Assembly (NCBI RefSeq): GCF_001542625.1
Contig: NZ_CP016279.1
Span: 4,402,001-4,466,000 of the forward strand
Direction of reading: 5' to 3'
Origin: Streptomyces griseochromogenes
GTDB lineage: Bacteria; Actinomycetota; Actinomycetes; Streptomycetales; Streptomycetaceae
DNA: 64,000 bases
Shown here: piece by piece, positions 51,549 to 60,882 of the stretch
How positions within the stretch are numbered: position 1 is the stretch's first letter
Layout of the letters: every line of letters starts with the position of its first letter
Translations under genes and position numbers: made by a program
Notes under the pieces: model-generated
Databases searched by the model: none
What the model was told of the DNA's origin: nothing
The model's input: only the letters and a program-made list of their open reading frames with translations

Positions 51549-52169
51549 GTGGACGCAGAACTGGAGCAGATCCTCGACAGCATCGGGCCCAGGCTGCGTG
51601 CGTTGCGCCGGGACCGGGGACTCACGCTGGAGGCGCTGGCAACCACGACCGGGGTCTCCGTGAGCACACTGTCCCGTCTTGAGTCGGGCAGCCGGCGCCC
51701 GACCCTGGACCTGCTCATCCCGCTCGCGCGGGCCCATCGCATCGCGCTCGACGACCTGGTGGCCGCACCGGCCACCGGTGACCCCCGGGTGCATTTGAGG
51801 CCCTTGCGCAAAGGAGACGGCAGCATCCTCGTCCCCCTGACCCAGTACCCGGGCCGCGTCCAGGTGTTCAAGCACGTACTGGCTCCCCGCGAGCGGAAGC
51901 TGGTAACCCACGACGGCTACGAATGGCTCTACGTCCTCGCCGGCGAACTGCGGCTCATCCTCGGAGAGCACGAATGCACGCTCCGCCCCGGGGAAGCTGC
52001 CGAGTTCGACACCAGACAACCGCACTGGTTCGGTCCCGCGAACACGAGCGCGGTGGAGATCCTGCATCTGTTCGGACCACGAGGCGACCAAGCCGTCGTA
52101 CGCACAAAACCGTCGGCCAACAATCCCACACCGGCGGCCACCACACCGCTACCGCCGGCCGCATCCTGA
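51549..52169 (+). CDS. XRE-family regulator with C-terminal cupin domain
   Basis: A 206-residue protein. The HTH_3 domain is at 8-62 (IGPRLRALRRDRGLTLEALATTTGVSVSTLSRLESGSRRPTLDLLIPLARAHRI). Residues 100-180 form a cupin barrel (YEWLYVLAGELRLILGEHECTLRPGEAAEFDTRQPHWFG), a ligand-sensing part. The GTG at 51549 has no strong ribosome binding site. The divergent DHA2 pump is the natural target. The tail is Pro/Thr-rich and disordered. Confidence 0.87.
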   Translation: MDAELEQILDSIGPRLRALRRDRGLTLEALATTTGVSVSTLSRLESGSRRPTLDLLIPLARAHRIALDDLVAAPATGDPRVHLRPLRKGDGSILVPLTQYPGRVQVFKHVLAPRERKLVTHDGYEWLYVLAGELRLILGEHECTLRPGEAAEFDTRQPHWFGPANTSAVEILHLFGPRGDQAVVRTKPSANNPTPAATTPLPPAAS

Positions 52170-52209
52170 CCCGCGATTCCTCTTTGGAGACGCGCTGAGA
52201 GTTGTCCCG

Positions 52210-52518
52210 CAATGATCTTTGAGTCGCCACCGGACGCGACTGCGTGCTGTGTGGCCCGCTTCTCCATCCGACGAGGCTGAGATCGGGCAGCCGGGCGCTG
52301 CCCAGCATGGCGCGGTCGGCGCCGTCGCCCTTGCGGCGGCTGTCGCGCAGGATCTTCCAGCCCTTCAGCCGGGCGACGATGTGCTCGATGCGGGCCCGGA
52401 TTTGCCTGTGCGAGCGGTTGTGTTCGTCCTTCCAGGCTGGGAGTTCGGTCTGGCCCCGCTCGCGGCGGTGCGGCATGACCAGGGCCGTGCCAAGGTAATT
52501 GAAGGGAGAAGCCTTCAC
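52210..52518 (-). pseudogene. Transposase C-terminal fragment (DDE_4 type)
   Basis: ALVMPHRRERGQTELPAWKDEHNRSHRQIRARIEHIVARLKGWKILRDSRRKGDG with AMLGSARLPDLSLVG is the C-terminal third of a DDE_4-type transposase of the IS5 superfamily. The N-terminal part is missing. A related fragment, in the other orientation, lies at 54245-54712. Confidence 0.7.
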
Positions 52519-52589
52519 GACCCGGTTCAGCGTCTATCGACTCGATTCCGTTGCTCGTGCCGAGGAGGTCGTAGCCGAGGGACTGCTGG

Positions 52590-53132
52590 TCAGCCCATTC
52601 CGCCGATCCACCCTGCTGCGTCGAGCCGGAACGCTCCCGGCGCCGCTACCGCGCGCAGGTCGTCCTCGATTGCGCGCAGGCGTTCCTCGCCCAGGACGGC
52701 GGCCCAATCCGCCCGCAGCTGGTCGAAGATCGCAGCTGAGCGGGCCAGCAGGTCATACCCTCGCTCGGTCAGCCGCACGAGCCTGCGCCGGGCGTCGGCG
52801 GGATCATCGGCGCGTTCGGCGTAGCCGAGGGCGACCAGGCGGTCGACGGTCTTGCCCGCCGCCTGTTTGGAGATTCCCAGGCGGCGGGCGATATCGCTGG
52901 CGGCGCTGCCTTCGAGGCCGATCGCCTGCAAGGCGAAGCCGTACGCCGGACGCACATTCGGATGGCCCTGCCGGGCCAGTTCGGCGTGCACTCCGTCGAT
53001 GAGCGTGCGGAATCCCGCGAACAGCAGCAGCGGGAGTTCGTAGCCGGCCCTGGGCCGGCCAGGGTCCCCGCCCGTCGCTCCAGCTCCCTTGGCCGGAAAG
53101 ACAACCTGGTTTACCATCTGATCGTCAACCAT
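52590..53132 (-). CDS. MarR family regulator
   Basis: About 180 residues with the MarR winged helix: RPAYGFALQAIGLEGSAASDIARRLGISKQAAGKTVDRLVALGYAERADDPADARRRLVRLTERGYDLLARS, in which the DPxDxRxRLVxLT wing is the family signature. It is divergent from a carboxymuconolactone-decarboxylase-type gene with only about 25 bases between, so the two share an operator. A GTCAA/TTGAC inverted repeat lies at 53123-53137. Two other ATGs, at 53141 and 53117, are possible starts. Confidence 0.85.
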   Translation of the reverse strand: MVDDQMVNQVVFPAKGAGATGGDPGRPRAGYELPLLLFAGFRTLIDGVHAELARQGHPNVRPAYGFALQAIGLEGSAASDIARRLGISKQAAGKTVDRLVALGYAERADDPADARRRLVRLTERGYDLLARSAAIFDQLRADWAAVLGEERLRAIEDDLRAVAAPGAFRLDAAGWIGGMG

Positions 53133-53155
53133 ATTGACCATCCTAGGAGGGTGCC

Positions 53156-53665
53156 ATGTTCGCCGCACACAGCGTGGAGAGCGCTCCAGAAGCGTCGCGA
53201 CCGGCGATGCAGGCCGTGGCTGGCGCATCGGGTGGCACGGTGCCGGACGCGGTAGCGCGGCTGGCTGCATCACCTGAGTTGCTCAACGGATTCTTGGCCC
53301 TGAGCGCAAGTTTCGAGCGTTGCACGCTCGATGCGCTGGCCAGGGAGGTCGTCATCATGACGGTCGCCGTGCGCAACCAGTGCCACATCTGCGTCGCCAT
53401 GCACACCGGCAAGCTCCGCAAACTCGGCGCGGAAACGGAGCTGATCGCCGCCCTGCGTGAGGAGCGGGCGCTGACCGACGAACGGCTCGAAGCGCTCCGG
53501 ATGTTCACGCTTGACGTACTGTCCACCGCCGGCGGGGTGGACGATGACGCGCTCAAGGCCCTGAGGGCACACGGGTACACCGAGCGCAACGCACTGGAAG
53601 TCGTCCTGGGTATCGGTACATACACGATGTCGACATTCGCCAACCGCCTTGTCAGGGCGGCGTGA
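53156..53665 (+). CDS. Carboxymuconolactone decarboxylase (AhpD-like) family protein
   Basis: A 169-residue protein of the CMD/AhpD fold. LDALAREVVIMTVAVRNQCHICVAMHTGKLRKLGAE contains the redox Cys-x2-Cys and the proton-relay His, as in AhpD-type peroxidases. These proteins reduce hydroperoxides or act as decarboxylases. The ATG follows AGGAGGG. It is divergent from the MarR regulator, which may sense oxidants or electrophiles. Confidence 0.88.
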   Translation: MFAAHSVESAPEASRPAMQAVAGASGGTVPDAVARLAASPELLNGFLALSASFERCTLDALAREVVIMTVAVRNQCHICVAMHTGKLRKLGAETELIAALREERALTDERLEALRMFTLDVLSTAGGVDDDALKALRAHGYTERNALEVVLGIGTYTMSTFANRLVRAA

Positions 53666-53869
53666 AGGCGGAGCCTCGTCGAGCCTGGTGAGCCGGCGTT
53701 TCGATACGCCGGCGCGCAGTGGGTCCGGCGGCGGCGCGTTCGCCGAGCCCGGTAGTGGCGGACCCGCAGGAGGCGTCTCACCGCCGCCGGCAAGGACTGC
53801 CCAGGTTCGAGGCCGATAGCGCAGTCCGGTTCTTCGCCCGGCATCTCGACCGAGGGGTCGCCGGGTCGT

Positions 53870-54245
53870 CGACGGCACCTGGAGCGGGTGCTCACCGCGC
53901 TGACGGCCCAGCCCGACGTCGACGAGGACCTGGCCTGGGCCGTGTCGGTGGAATCCACGATCGTGCGAGCTCCTCAGCACGCGGCCGGGGCCCGTAAAGA
54001 GGGCTCCGGCCGACGAACCGGTCCGACACCGGGGCGTCCGGGCACCATGCCGGACATGCACCTGGCGGATATGGCCCACTCGCCCCGCGCGATCCGCGAC
54101 CACTGGCGCAAGCGCGGTGCCCGGGCGGTGATCCCGTTCCCGGCGGGCCACCGGCTCCGACGGGGCAGCAGGCCACCAGCCTTCGGCCGCGAGACCTATA
54201 AGCAGCGCAACACTGTCGAGTGGTGCTTCAACCGCCTATGCGGTG
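53870..54245 (+). pseudogene. IS5-family transposase remnant
   Basis: Fragments in order: LAWAVSVESTIVRAPQHAAGARKEG (first catalytic Asp region altered, as the expected Asp is Glu) and AHSPRAIRDHWRKRGARAVIPFPA followed by RPPAFGRETYKQRNTVEWCFNRL. The central region with the second Asp is deleted. It then runs directly into a second, different transposase fragment. Confidence 0.65.
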
Positions 54246-54712
54246 GGACGGACACGGTGCTGACCGTGGACGGCACTCTAGTCCCTACCCGCGACCACAG
54301 CATCGCCGAGCAGTCGAAGAACTACAGGTACTCCACCGATCACCAGGTGGTCGCAGATGCTGACAGGTGTCTGGTCGTGGAGATCGGGCGGCCGGTGCCG
54401 GGCAACCGCAACGACTGCACGGCATGAGTCGAGTCCGGCGCCAAGGCCGCCGTCGGGAAGCCGACAACAATCGCCGATGGCGGTTGCCCGGGCACCGGAC
54501 TCGTGATCCCGCATCGACGCCCCGCCGACGGTGACCTGTGTGACGGGAAGAACACAACCGCTACCACAACCGCGTCCGAACTCGGGGCGAGCACGTCGTC
54601 GTGCGGGTGAAGGTATGGAAGAAGCTGCGTGACTGCCGGCTCAAGGGCGACGGCGTAGACCACGCCATGCTTGGCGTCGCCCGCCTGCGCAACCTCCTTC
54701 AGCCCGAGTAGA
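54245..54712 (+). pseudogene. DDE_4-type transposase remnant
   Basis: TVLTVDGTLVPTRDHSIAEQSKNYRYSTDHQVVADAD, then IADGGCPGTGLVIPHRR and VWKKLRDCRLKGDGVDHAMLGVARLRNLLQP in other frames. The order matches a DDE_4 transposase, broken by an internal stop and frameshifts. It is fused to the IS5-type remnant just upstream. Confidence 0.65.
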
Positions 54713-54946
54713 CGTACCACCGGCTCGGCTACCTGGGATGCCTCGGCGTACCTGAAGAACGATAACGGACCCTCAGGAGTGCGGTTCCGAACTCGGGCTT
54801 CGGCCCAGCTTCTGTGGTACCGCCACTGCAAGTGATCCGCGTCCAGGCTTGCCGAACTCTGCACGAGCGCACCGCAGTTCGGGTCTTTCATGTGATGTGC
54901 GGTGGCACGCATCGGTGTTGAATGATCTGATTCCCGGGTGTTCATG

Positions 54947-56467
54947 ATGACCTTCCTGTGTGAGTTCCAGTCCTGGTACTGGAACTGCGATTTCGACGAT
55001 GCCGAGCTGCAGGCCGCGTTCGATGCCACCGACGCGGTGACGACTCCCGACGAGTTCCAGCGGGCGTTCCTGGTGCTACTGCGCAGCAAGGACACCGTCG
55101 CGCGCGGTACCGCCCTCGACTACTTCGACCGTGCCGCCGCCACCAGCCGGTTCGGCGAGGCCAACCCGTTCGAGCCCCACCGGGAGGAAGTCCTCGCGAC
55201 CGCCCGCGAGATGCTCCGTCGCCCGCCCCGGCCCGGCGACGACATCGCTTTCGAGGGTGCCGATCACGCCAGCGCCCTGCTCGCCCTCAAAAATGACGCG
55301 GGGCCCGAGGACGCCGAGGTGGTCCTCACCGTACTGCGGCGCCGCCCGGACGGGGCACTGCTGTACAACGCTCTGGGCACAGCGGGAACCGCCCTGGCGA
55401 ACTCGGAGCCCCCCGATCCCCGGCTGGTTGCACTGATCGGTGAGATGGCGTTCGACCACTCGCTGGACATCGACGACCGCCGCGAAGCGCTGAGGGCGCT
55501 GCGCGGCGCAACCGGCGCCGAGGCGACCGCGCTCCTGGTGCGCGCGACGGGCGAGGACGACTACCGCTTCCAACAGGAGGCGGCACGGGCGTTGTCGATC
55601 GGTCAGCGGTTCTACGGCCACCGCGCCCTGTTGGAAGACCTCGACGCCTCCTGGCCGTACGATGAGCGCAGTTTCGCGGCGAGCGAGGTCCGCGAGGCCC
55701 TCGGCCCCGGCCCGCACAGCACCTACTGGCAGGGGGTCGATCCCAAGAGTTCGGGGTTGCTCCAAGCCCACCGAGAGATGCGCGCCCCAACCAGCCGACG
55801 AGCCCACCGGCAGGCATTTCGGACCATGCTCTACAGCGGTCTCGTCCCGATGGTGGCCATCGCCCTGGACCACTTCTGCGACAACGAGGGGCTCACGCGT
55901 TTCGATCTGGACGTCCAGGCGCTCCGCCCCAACGTCCTTGCTCTCGCTCGCCATCTCCTGACGCTGTCGCCATCAGCGGCGAGGGCTGGCCGGGAGACCA
56001 GCGCCGGAGCCAGCCACGCCAGCGCGCTGGACGTCCTGGCGCTGCTCGCCGGCCCCGAGGACGTCGTGCTGCTCACCGCTGTGCTCCGACGCCGTGACGC
56101 CGAAGCGCTGGTACGCGAGCGCGCGATCCGCGCGGCGCGAGAGTGCCTCGACCGGTGGAAAGAGCCGGACGCCCGAGTCATCGCCGCCCTGGAAGAGCTC
56201 GTCTTCGACCCCTCGGCTGCCGTGGACGACCGTGCGCTCGCCGTCATCGCCCTGTTCGACGTGCCCGGGCCGCAGGTCACCGCCGTGCTGCTGCGCGCCG
56301 CTCACTCCGACGTCCTGCCCGTCCAGGTCGAAGGCGCACTCGGCCTCACTTACGACCACCTGATCGACCAGCACCGCGACTTCGTGCGCGGCCTCGTCGC
56401 ATCCTGGCCCGACGGCGATGACGAACCCGACCGGGCCTGGCTCGTCCGGCACGCACTCAGGGACTGA
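54947..56467 (+). CDS. HEAT-repeat protein, 506 residues
   Basis: An all-helical solenoid with HEAT-like units: FQRAFLVLLRSKDTVARGTALDYFDRAAAT, then DDRREALRALRGATGAEATALLVRATGEDDYRFQQEAARALSIGQ and DDRALAVIALFDVPGPQVTAVLLRAAHSDVLPVQVEGALGL. Such scaffolds bind other proteins; no catalytic site is visible. The first 20 residues (CEFQSWYWNCDFDDAELQAAF) are aromatic-rich. ATGs at 54944 and 54947 are both possible, and no strong ribosome binding site is visible. It follows transposase debris and is monocistronic. Confidence 0.75.
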   Translation: MTFLCEFQSWYWNCDFDDAELQAAFDATDAVTTPDEFQRAFLVLLRSKDTVARGTALDYFDRAAATSRFGEANPFEPHREEVLATAREMLRRPPRPGDDIAFEGADHASALLALKNDAGPEDAEVVLTVLRRRPDGALLYNALGTAGTALANSEPPDPRLVALIGEMAFDHSLDIDDRREALRALRGATGAEATALLVRATGEDDYRFQQEAARALSIGQRFYGHRALLEDLDASWPYDERSFAASEVREALGPGPHSTYWQGVDPKSSGLLQAHREMRAPTSRRAHRQAFRTMLYSGLVPMVAIALDHFCDNEGLTRFDLDVQALRPNVLALARHLLTLSPSAARAGRETSAGASHASALDVLALLAGPEDVVLLTAVLRRRDAEALVRERAIRAARECLDRWKEPDARVIAALEELVFDPSAAVDDRALAVIALFDVPGPQVTAVLLRAAHSDVLPVQVEGALGLTYDHLIDQHRDFVRGLVASWPDGDDEPDRAWLVRHALRD

Positions 56468-57048
56468 CACTCAGTGGGAATGATCGTGTCGCTGTGTCCC
56501 AGCCCCGAGTGGCAAGACACCTCAAGGAGAAGAGCCCGCTGCGAGGTCCCAGGAGCGGGGATGGAGGTCGGCGATTGAGGCAACGGCTGGACGTCTCACG
56601 GCGCGGTGTCCGGGTCGGCGGGACCGGGCCGTCCCAGGCCGAGGACCAGAACTCGCCGGGCTCGGGGTCCTCCAGGACAGACCCGATCTTGGTTGCCGTC
56701 CAGTCGCGGGCTTGGATCACGGGTGACCGTCGGTGTTGACGTTGCGGGTCACGTCCGGGACCCGGTCCGTGCTGGTGAACGTCACGTCGGCGATCTTCGC
56801 CACCGGTATGCCCTGCGCGGACGGCAGCACCATGTGTCCTCGCGGTCAGGTCACGACCGACCCGCCGCCCCGCGGATGATCCGTGGCGGGTGCCGCCCTT
56901 CGACGTCATCGATCGCCCGGACGCGTACACGTTCTGCCACCTGCCCCGCACAGCCTGGCGACACCCCGCCGTCCGGGCTCCGCCGCCGCGCAGTCCATCG
57001 ACAACCTCAGCAGTGATCCTGACCTCGGGTGGGAACCACCGTGCGCGT
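56468..57048. other. Intergenic region with unclear small frames
   Basis: About 580 bases. On the minus strand a 38-codon frame (MVLPSAQGIPVAKIADVTF...) with a GAGGA site overlaps a following GTG-started frame (VIQARDWTATKIGSVLEDPEPGEFW...). They look like a coupled pair, but I cannot assign either, and the second frame decays. The block around 56750-56870 resembles 45600-45740. Confidence 0.3.
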
Positions 57049-57438
57049 TCAGTACTTTGGGCCCGTGCCGGCCGGAGTGCGCAGGCTCTCGCGATGGGCG
57101 CGGGCCGTGGCCATCAGACCGTCCAACGCGTCCCGCGTCCGCACGAGTTCGTCGATGTACCCGGAGAGCCGGTCGCGCTCCTGCGCCATCCGATCGAGAG
57201 CGGCATCGGAGTTGCCCTCACTGGGCGCGTCGACGCAGGGCAGCAGCTCGGAAATCGTACGACTGGACAGGCCCGCCGTGTACAGGCGCTGGATGAAACG
57301 CACGCGCTCCACCTCGGCGTCCGTGTAATGCCGCTGCCCACTGGCGCTACGGCTGCTGGTCAGCAGCCCCTGTTCCTCGTAGTAGCGCAGCGACCGGACG
57401 CTGACCTCGGTACGCGCCGCGAGCTCGCCGATCCGCAC
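57049..57438 (-). CDS. MerR family regulator
   Basis: A 129-residue protein with the MerR winged helix (VRIGELAARTEVSVRSLRYYEEQGLLTSSRSASGQRHYTDAEVERVRFIQRLYTAGLSSRTISELL) and a short coiled coil (LDRMAQERDRLSGYIDELVRTRDALDGL). One Cys (LLPCVDAPS) sits at the ligand-loop position. The GTG start has GGGAGG upstream. It is divergent from the old-yellow-enzyme gene, and a palindrome lies between an over-spaced -35 and -10, the classic MerR arrangement, so it likely activates that gene on electrophile or redox stress. Confidence 0.87.
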   Translation of the reverse strand: MRIGELAARTEVSVRSLRYYEEQGLLTSSRSASGQRHYTDAEVERVRFIQRLYTAGLSSRTISELLPCVDAPSEGNSDAALDRMAQERDRLSGYIDELVRTRDALDGLMATARAHRESLRTPAGTGPKY

Positions 57439-57471
57439 GACTGCCTCCCATGGTGAACCACACCACATCGC

Positions 57472-57502
57472 TTGCCTCTGACATCAATGTCAGGTTTTAG
57501 CG
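57472..57502 (+). promoter_or_regulatory. MerR-type promoter/operator for the old yellow enzyme gene
   Basis: TTGCCT (57472-57477) as -35 is followed by the inverted repeat CTGACA-TCAA-TGTCAG (57478-57493) and a TTAGCG or TAGCGT -10 at about 57497. The spacing is 19-20 bp, typical for MerR-activated promoters. Confidence 0.6.
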
Positions 57503-57554
57503 TAGCGCTGTGCCCGGCACCCGGGCACGCGATGTACGGACTGAGGAGCCCGAC

Positions 57555-58628
57555 GTGACGACTTTGTTCAGCGATTACGGACTCGGCGACCTGACCCTGC
57601 CCAACCGGATGGTGATGGCCCCGATGACCCGTGTCAGGGCCGCGGCCGGCGGCCTCGCCACACCGTCCATGGCGATGTACTACGCGCAACGTGCGACGGC
57701 CGGACTGATCGTGTCCGAGGGCGTGCAGCCCAGCCTCGTCGGGCAGTCCAACCCGGGCACGCCCGGACTGCACACCGATGAGCAGGCCGCCTCCTGGCGT
57801 GCCGTGACCGACGCCGTGCACATCAACGGCGGGCGGATCTTCGCCCAGATCATGCACGGCGGCCGGGTCTCGCACCCCGACACGACCGGCCACCAGCCGG
57901 TCGGCCCCTCGGCGATCGCCGCGGTGGGCGAGGTCTTCACCCCGACCGGCCCGCAGCCCGCACCCGTGCCCCGCGCACTGGACACCGCCGAGGTGCCCGA
58001 GCACGCCCACGCGTACGCCGAGGCGGCCCGCCGCGCCATCGACGCGGGCTTCGACGGAGTCGAACTCCACGGCGCCAACGGCTACTTGATCTCGCAGTTC
58101 CTTTCCTCCAACGCCAACCTGCGCACGGACCGCTACGGCGGCACGATCGCGGGCCGGATCCGGTTCGCCGTGGAGGCCGTGTCCGCGACCGTAGACGCGA
58201 TCGGGGCGGTCAGGACCGGCATCCGACTGTCCCCGGGAGGCGGCTTCTGGGGCGTCGAGGAGACCGACGCACTCGCCCTCAACACCGCGTTGCTTACGGA
58301 ACTGTCCCGTCTCGGACTCGCGTACATCCACCTGGAAGCGACCACGGACGAGGAGGTGCTCATGGGGCTGCGCCGCGCCTGGCCCGGGACCTTGATCGTC
58401 AATCCGGTTCTCCCGATGGGCCCCAAGCAGACCGGCCGCGAGGAAGCGGACCACTGGCTGGGGCTGGGCGCGGACCTGATCAGCTTCGGACGCGGCTTCC
58501 TGGCCAACCCGGACCTCGTCGAACGCCTCCGCGTCGGCCTGCCGATCGCTCCCGTCGACGAGAGCACGTACTACCAGGGCGGCGACGCCGGCTACCTCAC
58601 CTATCCGGCCTATCAGTACACGGTCTGA
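57555..58628 (+). CDS. Old yellow enzyme family alkene reductase (NemA-like)
   Basis: A 357-residue FMN protein. LPNRMVMAPMTRVRA is the N-terminal FMN-binding strand; FAQIMHGGRVSHP, FDGVELHGANGYLISQFLSSNANLRTDRYGG (His/Asn substrate pair and FMN site) and LISFGRGFLANPDLVERLR (phosphate-binding) follow in order. It reduces C=C bonds of enones or nitro compounds with NAD(P)H. The GTG at 57555 has GAGGAG upstream. It is divergent from a MerR-type regulator with an operator between. Confidence 0.93.
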   Translation: MTTLFSDYGLGDLTLPNRMVMAPMTRVRAAAGGLATPSMAMYYAQRATAGLIVSEGVQPSLVGQSNPGTPGLHTDEQAASWRAVTDAVHINGGRIFAQIMHGGRVSHPDTTGHQPVGPSAIAAVGEVFTPTGPQPAPVPRALDTAEVPEHAHAYAEAARRAIDAGFDGVELHGANGYLISQFLSSNANLRTDRYGGTIAGRIRFAVEAVSATVDAIGAVRTGIRLSPGGGFWGVEETDALALNTALLTELSRLGLAYIHLEATTDEEVLMGLRRAWPGTLIVNPVLPMGPKQTGREEADHWLGLGADLISFGRGFLANPDLVERLRVGLPIAPVDESTYYQGGDAGYLTYPAYQYTV

Positions 58629-58978
58629 CGCCCGTGTGGCGGCTCACGCCTCCGCGAGGTGGACGACAGCGCGAACGCCGCCCGATGCGGCACCGGCCGT
58701 TCCGCCGGATCGGGAGTCCGGCCATGTCGATCTACGTCGCTGCTGTCGCCCGCCATTTCGAGGCGTGGCTGCCGTGACTGAGAACGCGCGTACCTACGTT
58801 GCCCAGTGGAATCCGAGGCCGGTGAGTGCGGGCGTTTGCCGGGGGTGAGTGTGAGCGGGGGCCGCCGCCCCCGCTCGAAGGTTCCAGAGGCCCGGCGGCT
58901 TGCGGGCGCGCGGCGGGCATCTCCCGCTCCGGTGGTGTCGGTACGACGTGGATCACCGGCCTCGAAGGTGGCGGTCTG
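58629..58978. other. Intergenic region, nothing recognised
   Basis: About 350 bases between the convergent old-yellow-enzyme and LysR genes. No gene or strong hairpin was identified. Confidence 0.4.
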
Positions 58979-59893
58979 TCAGGAGCCGGTCGGTGGCGCG
59001 AACAGTGCCTGGACGGTCTCGGTCGCCAGGTCGCGTAGCCAGGTATGGGCGCGGTCGTCGTCGTAGCGCTGGTGCCACAGCAGGTACAGCGGGACGTCGG
59101 GCAACTGGAGTGGCAGCGGCAGGGTGATCAGGCCGAGCCGGTCCCGGGCCGCGCGGGTGACCGCGTCGGGAAGGGTGACCACCAGATCGGTGCCGAGGGC
59201 GAGTTGCAGCGCGAAGGCGGTGGTGGGCCCGGCGGCGATGACGCGACGCTCGTGGCCGCGTGTGGTCAGGGCGTCGTCGATCGGGTCGCGCAGGCGTCCG
59301 CGCCGCGAGACGGTGAGGTGTTCGGCGGCCGCGTACCGCTCGACACTCAGGGGGCCTTCGGCGAGCGGGTGGCCGGGGCGGACGGCGACGATGAGCCGAT
59401 CGCGGCCGACGAGGCGGTGGCGGATGTCGGGCAGCGTCGGCCGGCCGGAGCTGGATTCGAGGTCGACCTCACCCCGGCGCAGCTCGGGGGTGTCCGTGCC
59501 GGGTTCGCCGGGCAGGCGTAGCTGGACGCCGGGCGCCTGGCGGTGGACGGCGGCGATCAGTGCGGTGCCGCAGGCGGCGATCAGGGCGTCGTGCCAGCGC
59601 ACGGTGAACACCCGCTCCAGGGCCGCCAGGTCGAGCTCCCGCTGCGCGGACAGAAGCCGGTGGGCCTGCTGCACGAGGGCGTGGACCTGGGCGCGCATGG
59701 CCAGTGCGCGGGTGGTGGGGACCATGCTGCGGCCACTGCGGACCAGGATCTGGTCACCGGTGGCCTTGCGGATACGGCCCAGGGAGCGACTCATCGCCGG
59801 TGCGGTGACGTGGAGGCGGGCCGCGGCACCGGCGACACTGCCCTCTTCCAGCAGCGCGTCCAGGGCCGTGAGCAGGTTCAGATCCAGTTGCAT
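58979..59893 (-). CDS. LysR family regulator
   Basis: A 304-residue protein with a typical LysR HTH (LDLNLLTALDALLEEGSVAGAAARLHVTAPAMSRSLGRIRKATGDQILVRSGRSMVPTTRA) and a substrate-binding-type C-terminal domain (DRLIVAVRPGHPLAEGPLSVE ... RVIAAGPTTAFALQLALGTDLVVTLPD). The ATG immediately before QLDLNLL is used. It is divergent from the inositol-phosphatase-like and F420-reductase-like genes, about 120 bases away, and is their likely regulator. Confidence 0.9.
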   Translation of the reverse strand: MQLDLNLLTALDALLEEGSVAGAAARLHVTAPAMSRSLGRIRKATGDQILVRSGRSMVPTTRALAMRAQVHALVQQAHRLLSAQRELDLAALERVFTVRWHDALIAACGTALIAAVHRQAPGVQLRLPGEPGTDTPELRRGEVDLESSSGRPTLPDIRHRLVGRDRLIVAVRPGHPLAEGPLSVERYAAAEHLTVSRRGRLRDPIDDALTTRGHERRVIAAGPTTAFALQLALGTDLVVTLPDAVTRAARDRLGLITLPLPLQLPDVPLYLLWHQRYDDDRAHTWLRDLATETVQALFAPPTGS

Positions 59894-60012
59894 GAGAGTA
59901 ACTCTATGAGTGAAGAGCATGCACTTGTTGTTAATCGTCGGTCGACCTACCGTCGAAGTGCGGGCGTGAGACAAGCCGCCCCGGACTTCGGCCGAACCCC
60001 AGGGAGCCAGCC

Positions 60013-60826
60013 ATGAGCACAGCCGTGCCTTTCGACGCCGACACGACGCTCATGTCCGACGTGACGGCCGCGATGAAGACCGCCGGCCTGACGCTGCGAG
60101 ACCGCTACACCCCGCACGCCCGAGGCGTGAGCCTGAGCGAGGTCGTCGACGAGATCCACGCCAACGACGCCGCGGTGCTGGACGTGCTGCGGGAACCGCT
60201 GCTGCGGGCCCGGCGAGGATCGCAGTGGACCGAGGACGAGTTGGCCGGCGGCGCGCTCCCGCCCGGGGGAGTGGTGGGTCGTCGACCCCGCCGAGGGCAA
60301 CATCAACCACGTCCACGGCATGCCGGACTGGGCCGTCACCGCCACCCTGGTCCGCGACAACCACCCGGTACTCACCGTCGTCCACCTGCCGCTGGCCGGT
60401 GACACCTATACCGCCGTCGCGGGCGGCGGTGCCTGCCTCAACGACCGACCCCTGAAGGTGTCCGCCAGGACCGACCTGGGCGCCGCGCTCATCGGCACCG
60501 GCCAGGCCAAGCCCGGCGAGGACGAGGACACCTTGCGGCGGATCGGCGAGTCGGTCACCGCCATGCTCGTCAACGGCCTGGTCGTGCGTGTGTCCGTGCC
60601 CGCCACGATGCAGCTCATCCACGTCGCCGCCGGACGCGTGGACGCGTTCTGGCAGTTCTCCGACGTCCGCTCCGGCCTGGTCGCCGGTGCCCTGCTGGTC
60701 TCCGAGGCCGGAGGCACCGTCACCGACCTGGCGGGCGGACCCTGGAGCACCGGCAGCCGCGACTTCCTGGCCGCCGCCCCCGGCATCCACGCCGGCGCCC
60801 TCGAGGTCCTGTCGCCGATCGCCTGA
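60013..60826 (+). pseudogene. Inositol-monophosphatase family gene with a frameshift in a G run
   Basis: The first part (MSTAVPFDADTTLMSDVTAAMKTAGLTLRDRY) reads to DELAGGALPPG, then the frame shifts in a run of five G at 60265-60269. Removing one G gives EWWVVDPAEGNINHVHGMPDW, the IMPase metal-binding segment (DPxEGxxN, with Glu in place of the usual Asp), followed by a normal C-terminal half to residue about 270. The C-terminal metal site (FSDVRSGLVAGALLVSEAGG) is degenerate. It may be a real phase-variable or broken gene, or a sequencing error. It is the first gene of a two-gene operon. Confidence 0.75.
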
Positions 60827-60882
60827 CCGCGGAAGCGCCCGCGCTCCCGTTCGTTCCACCCAAGACCGCTAGGAGCACCACA

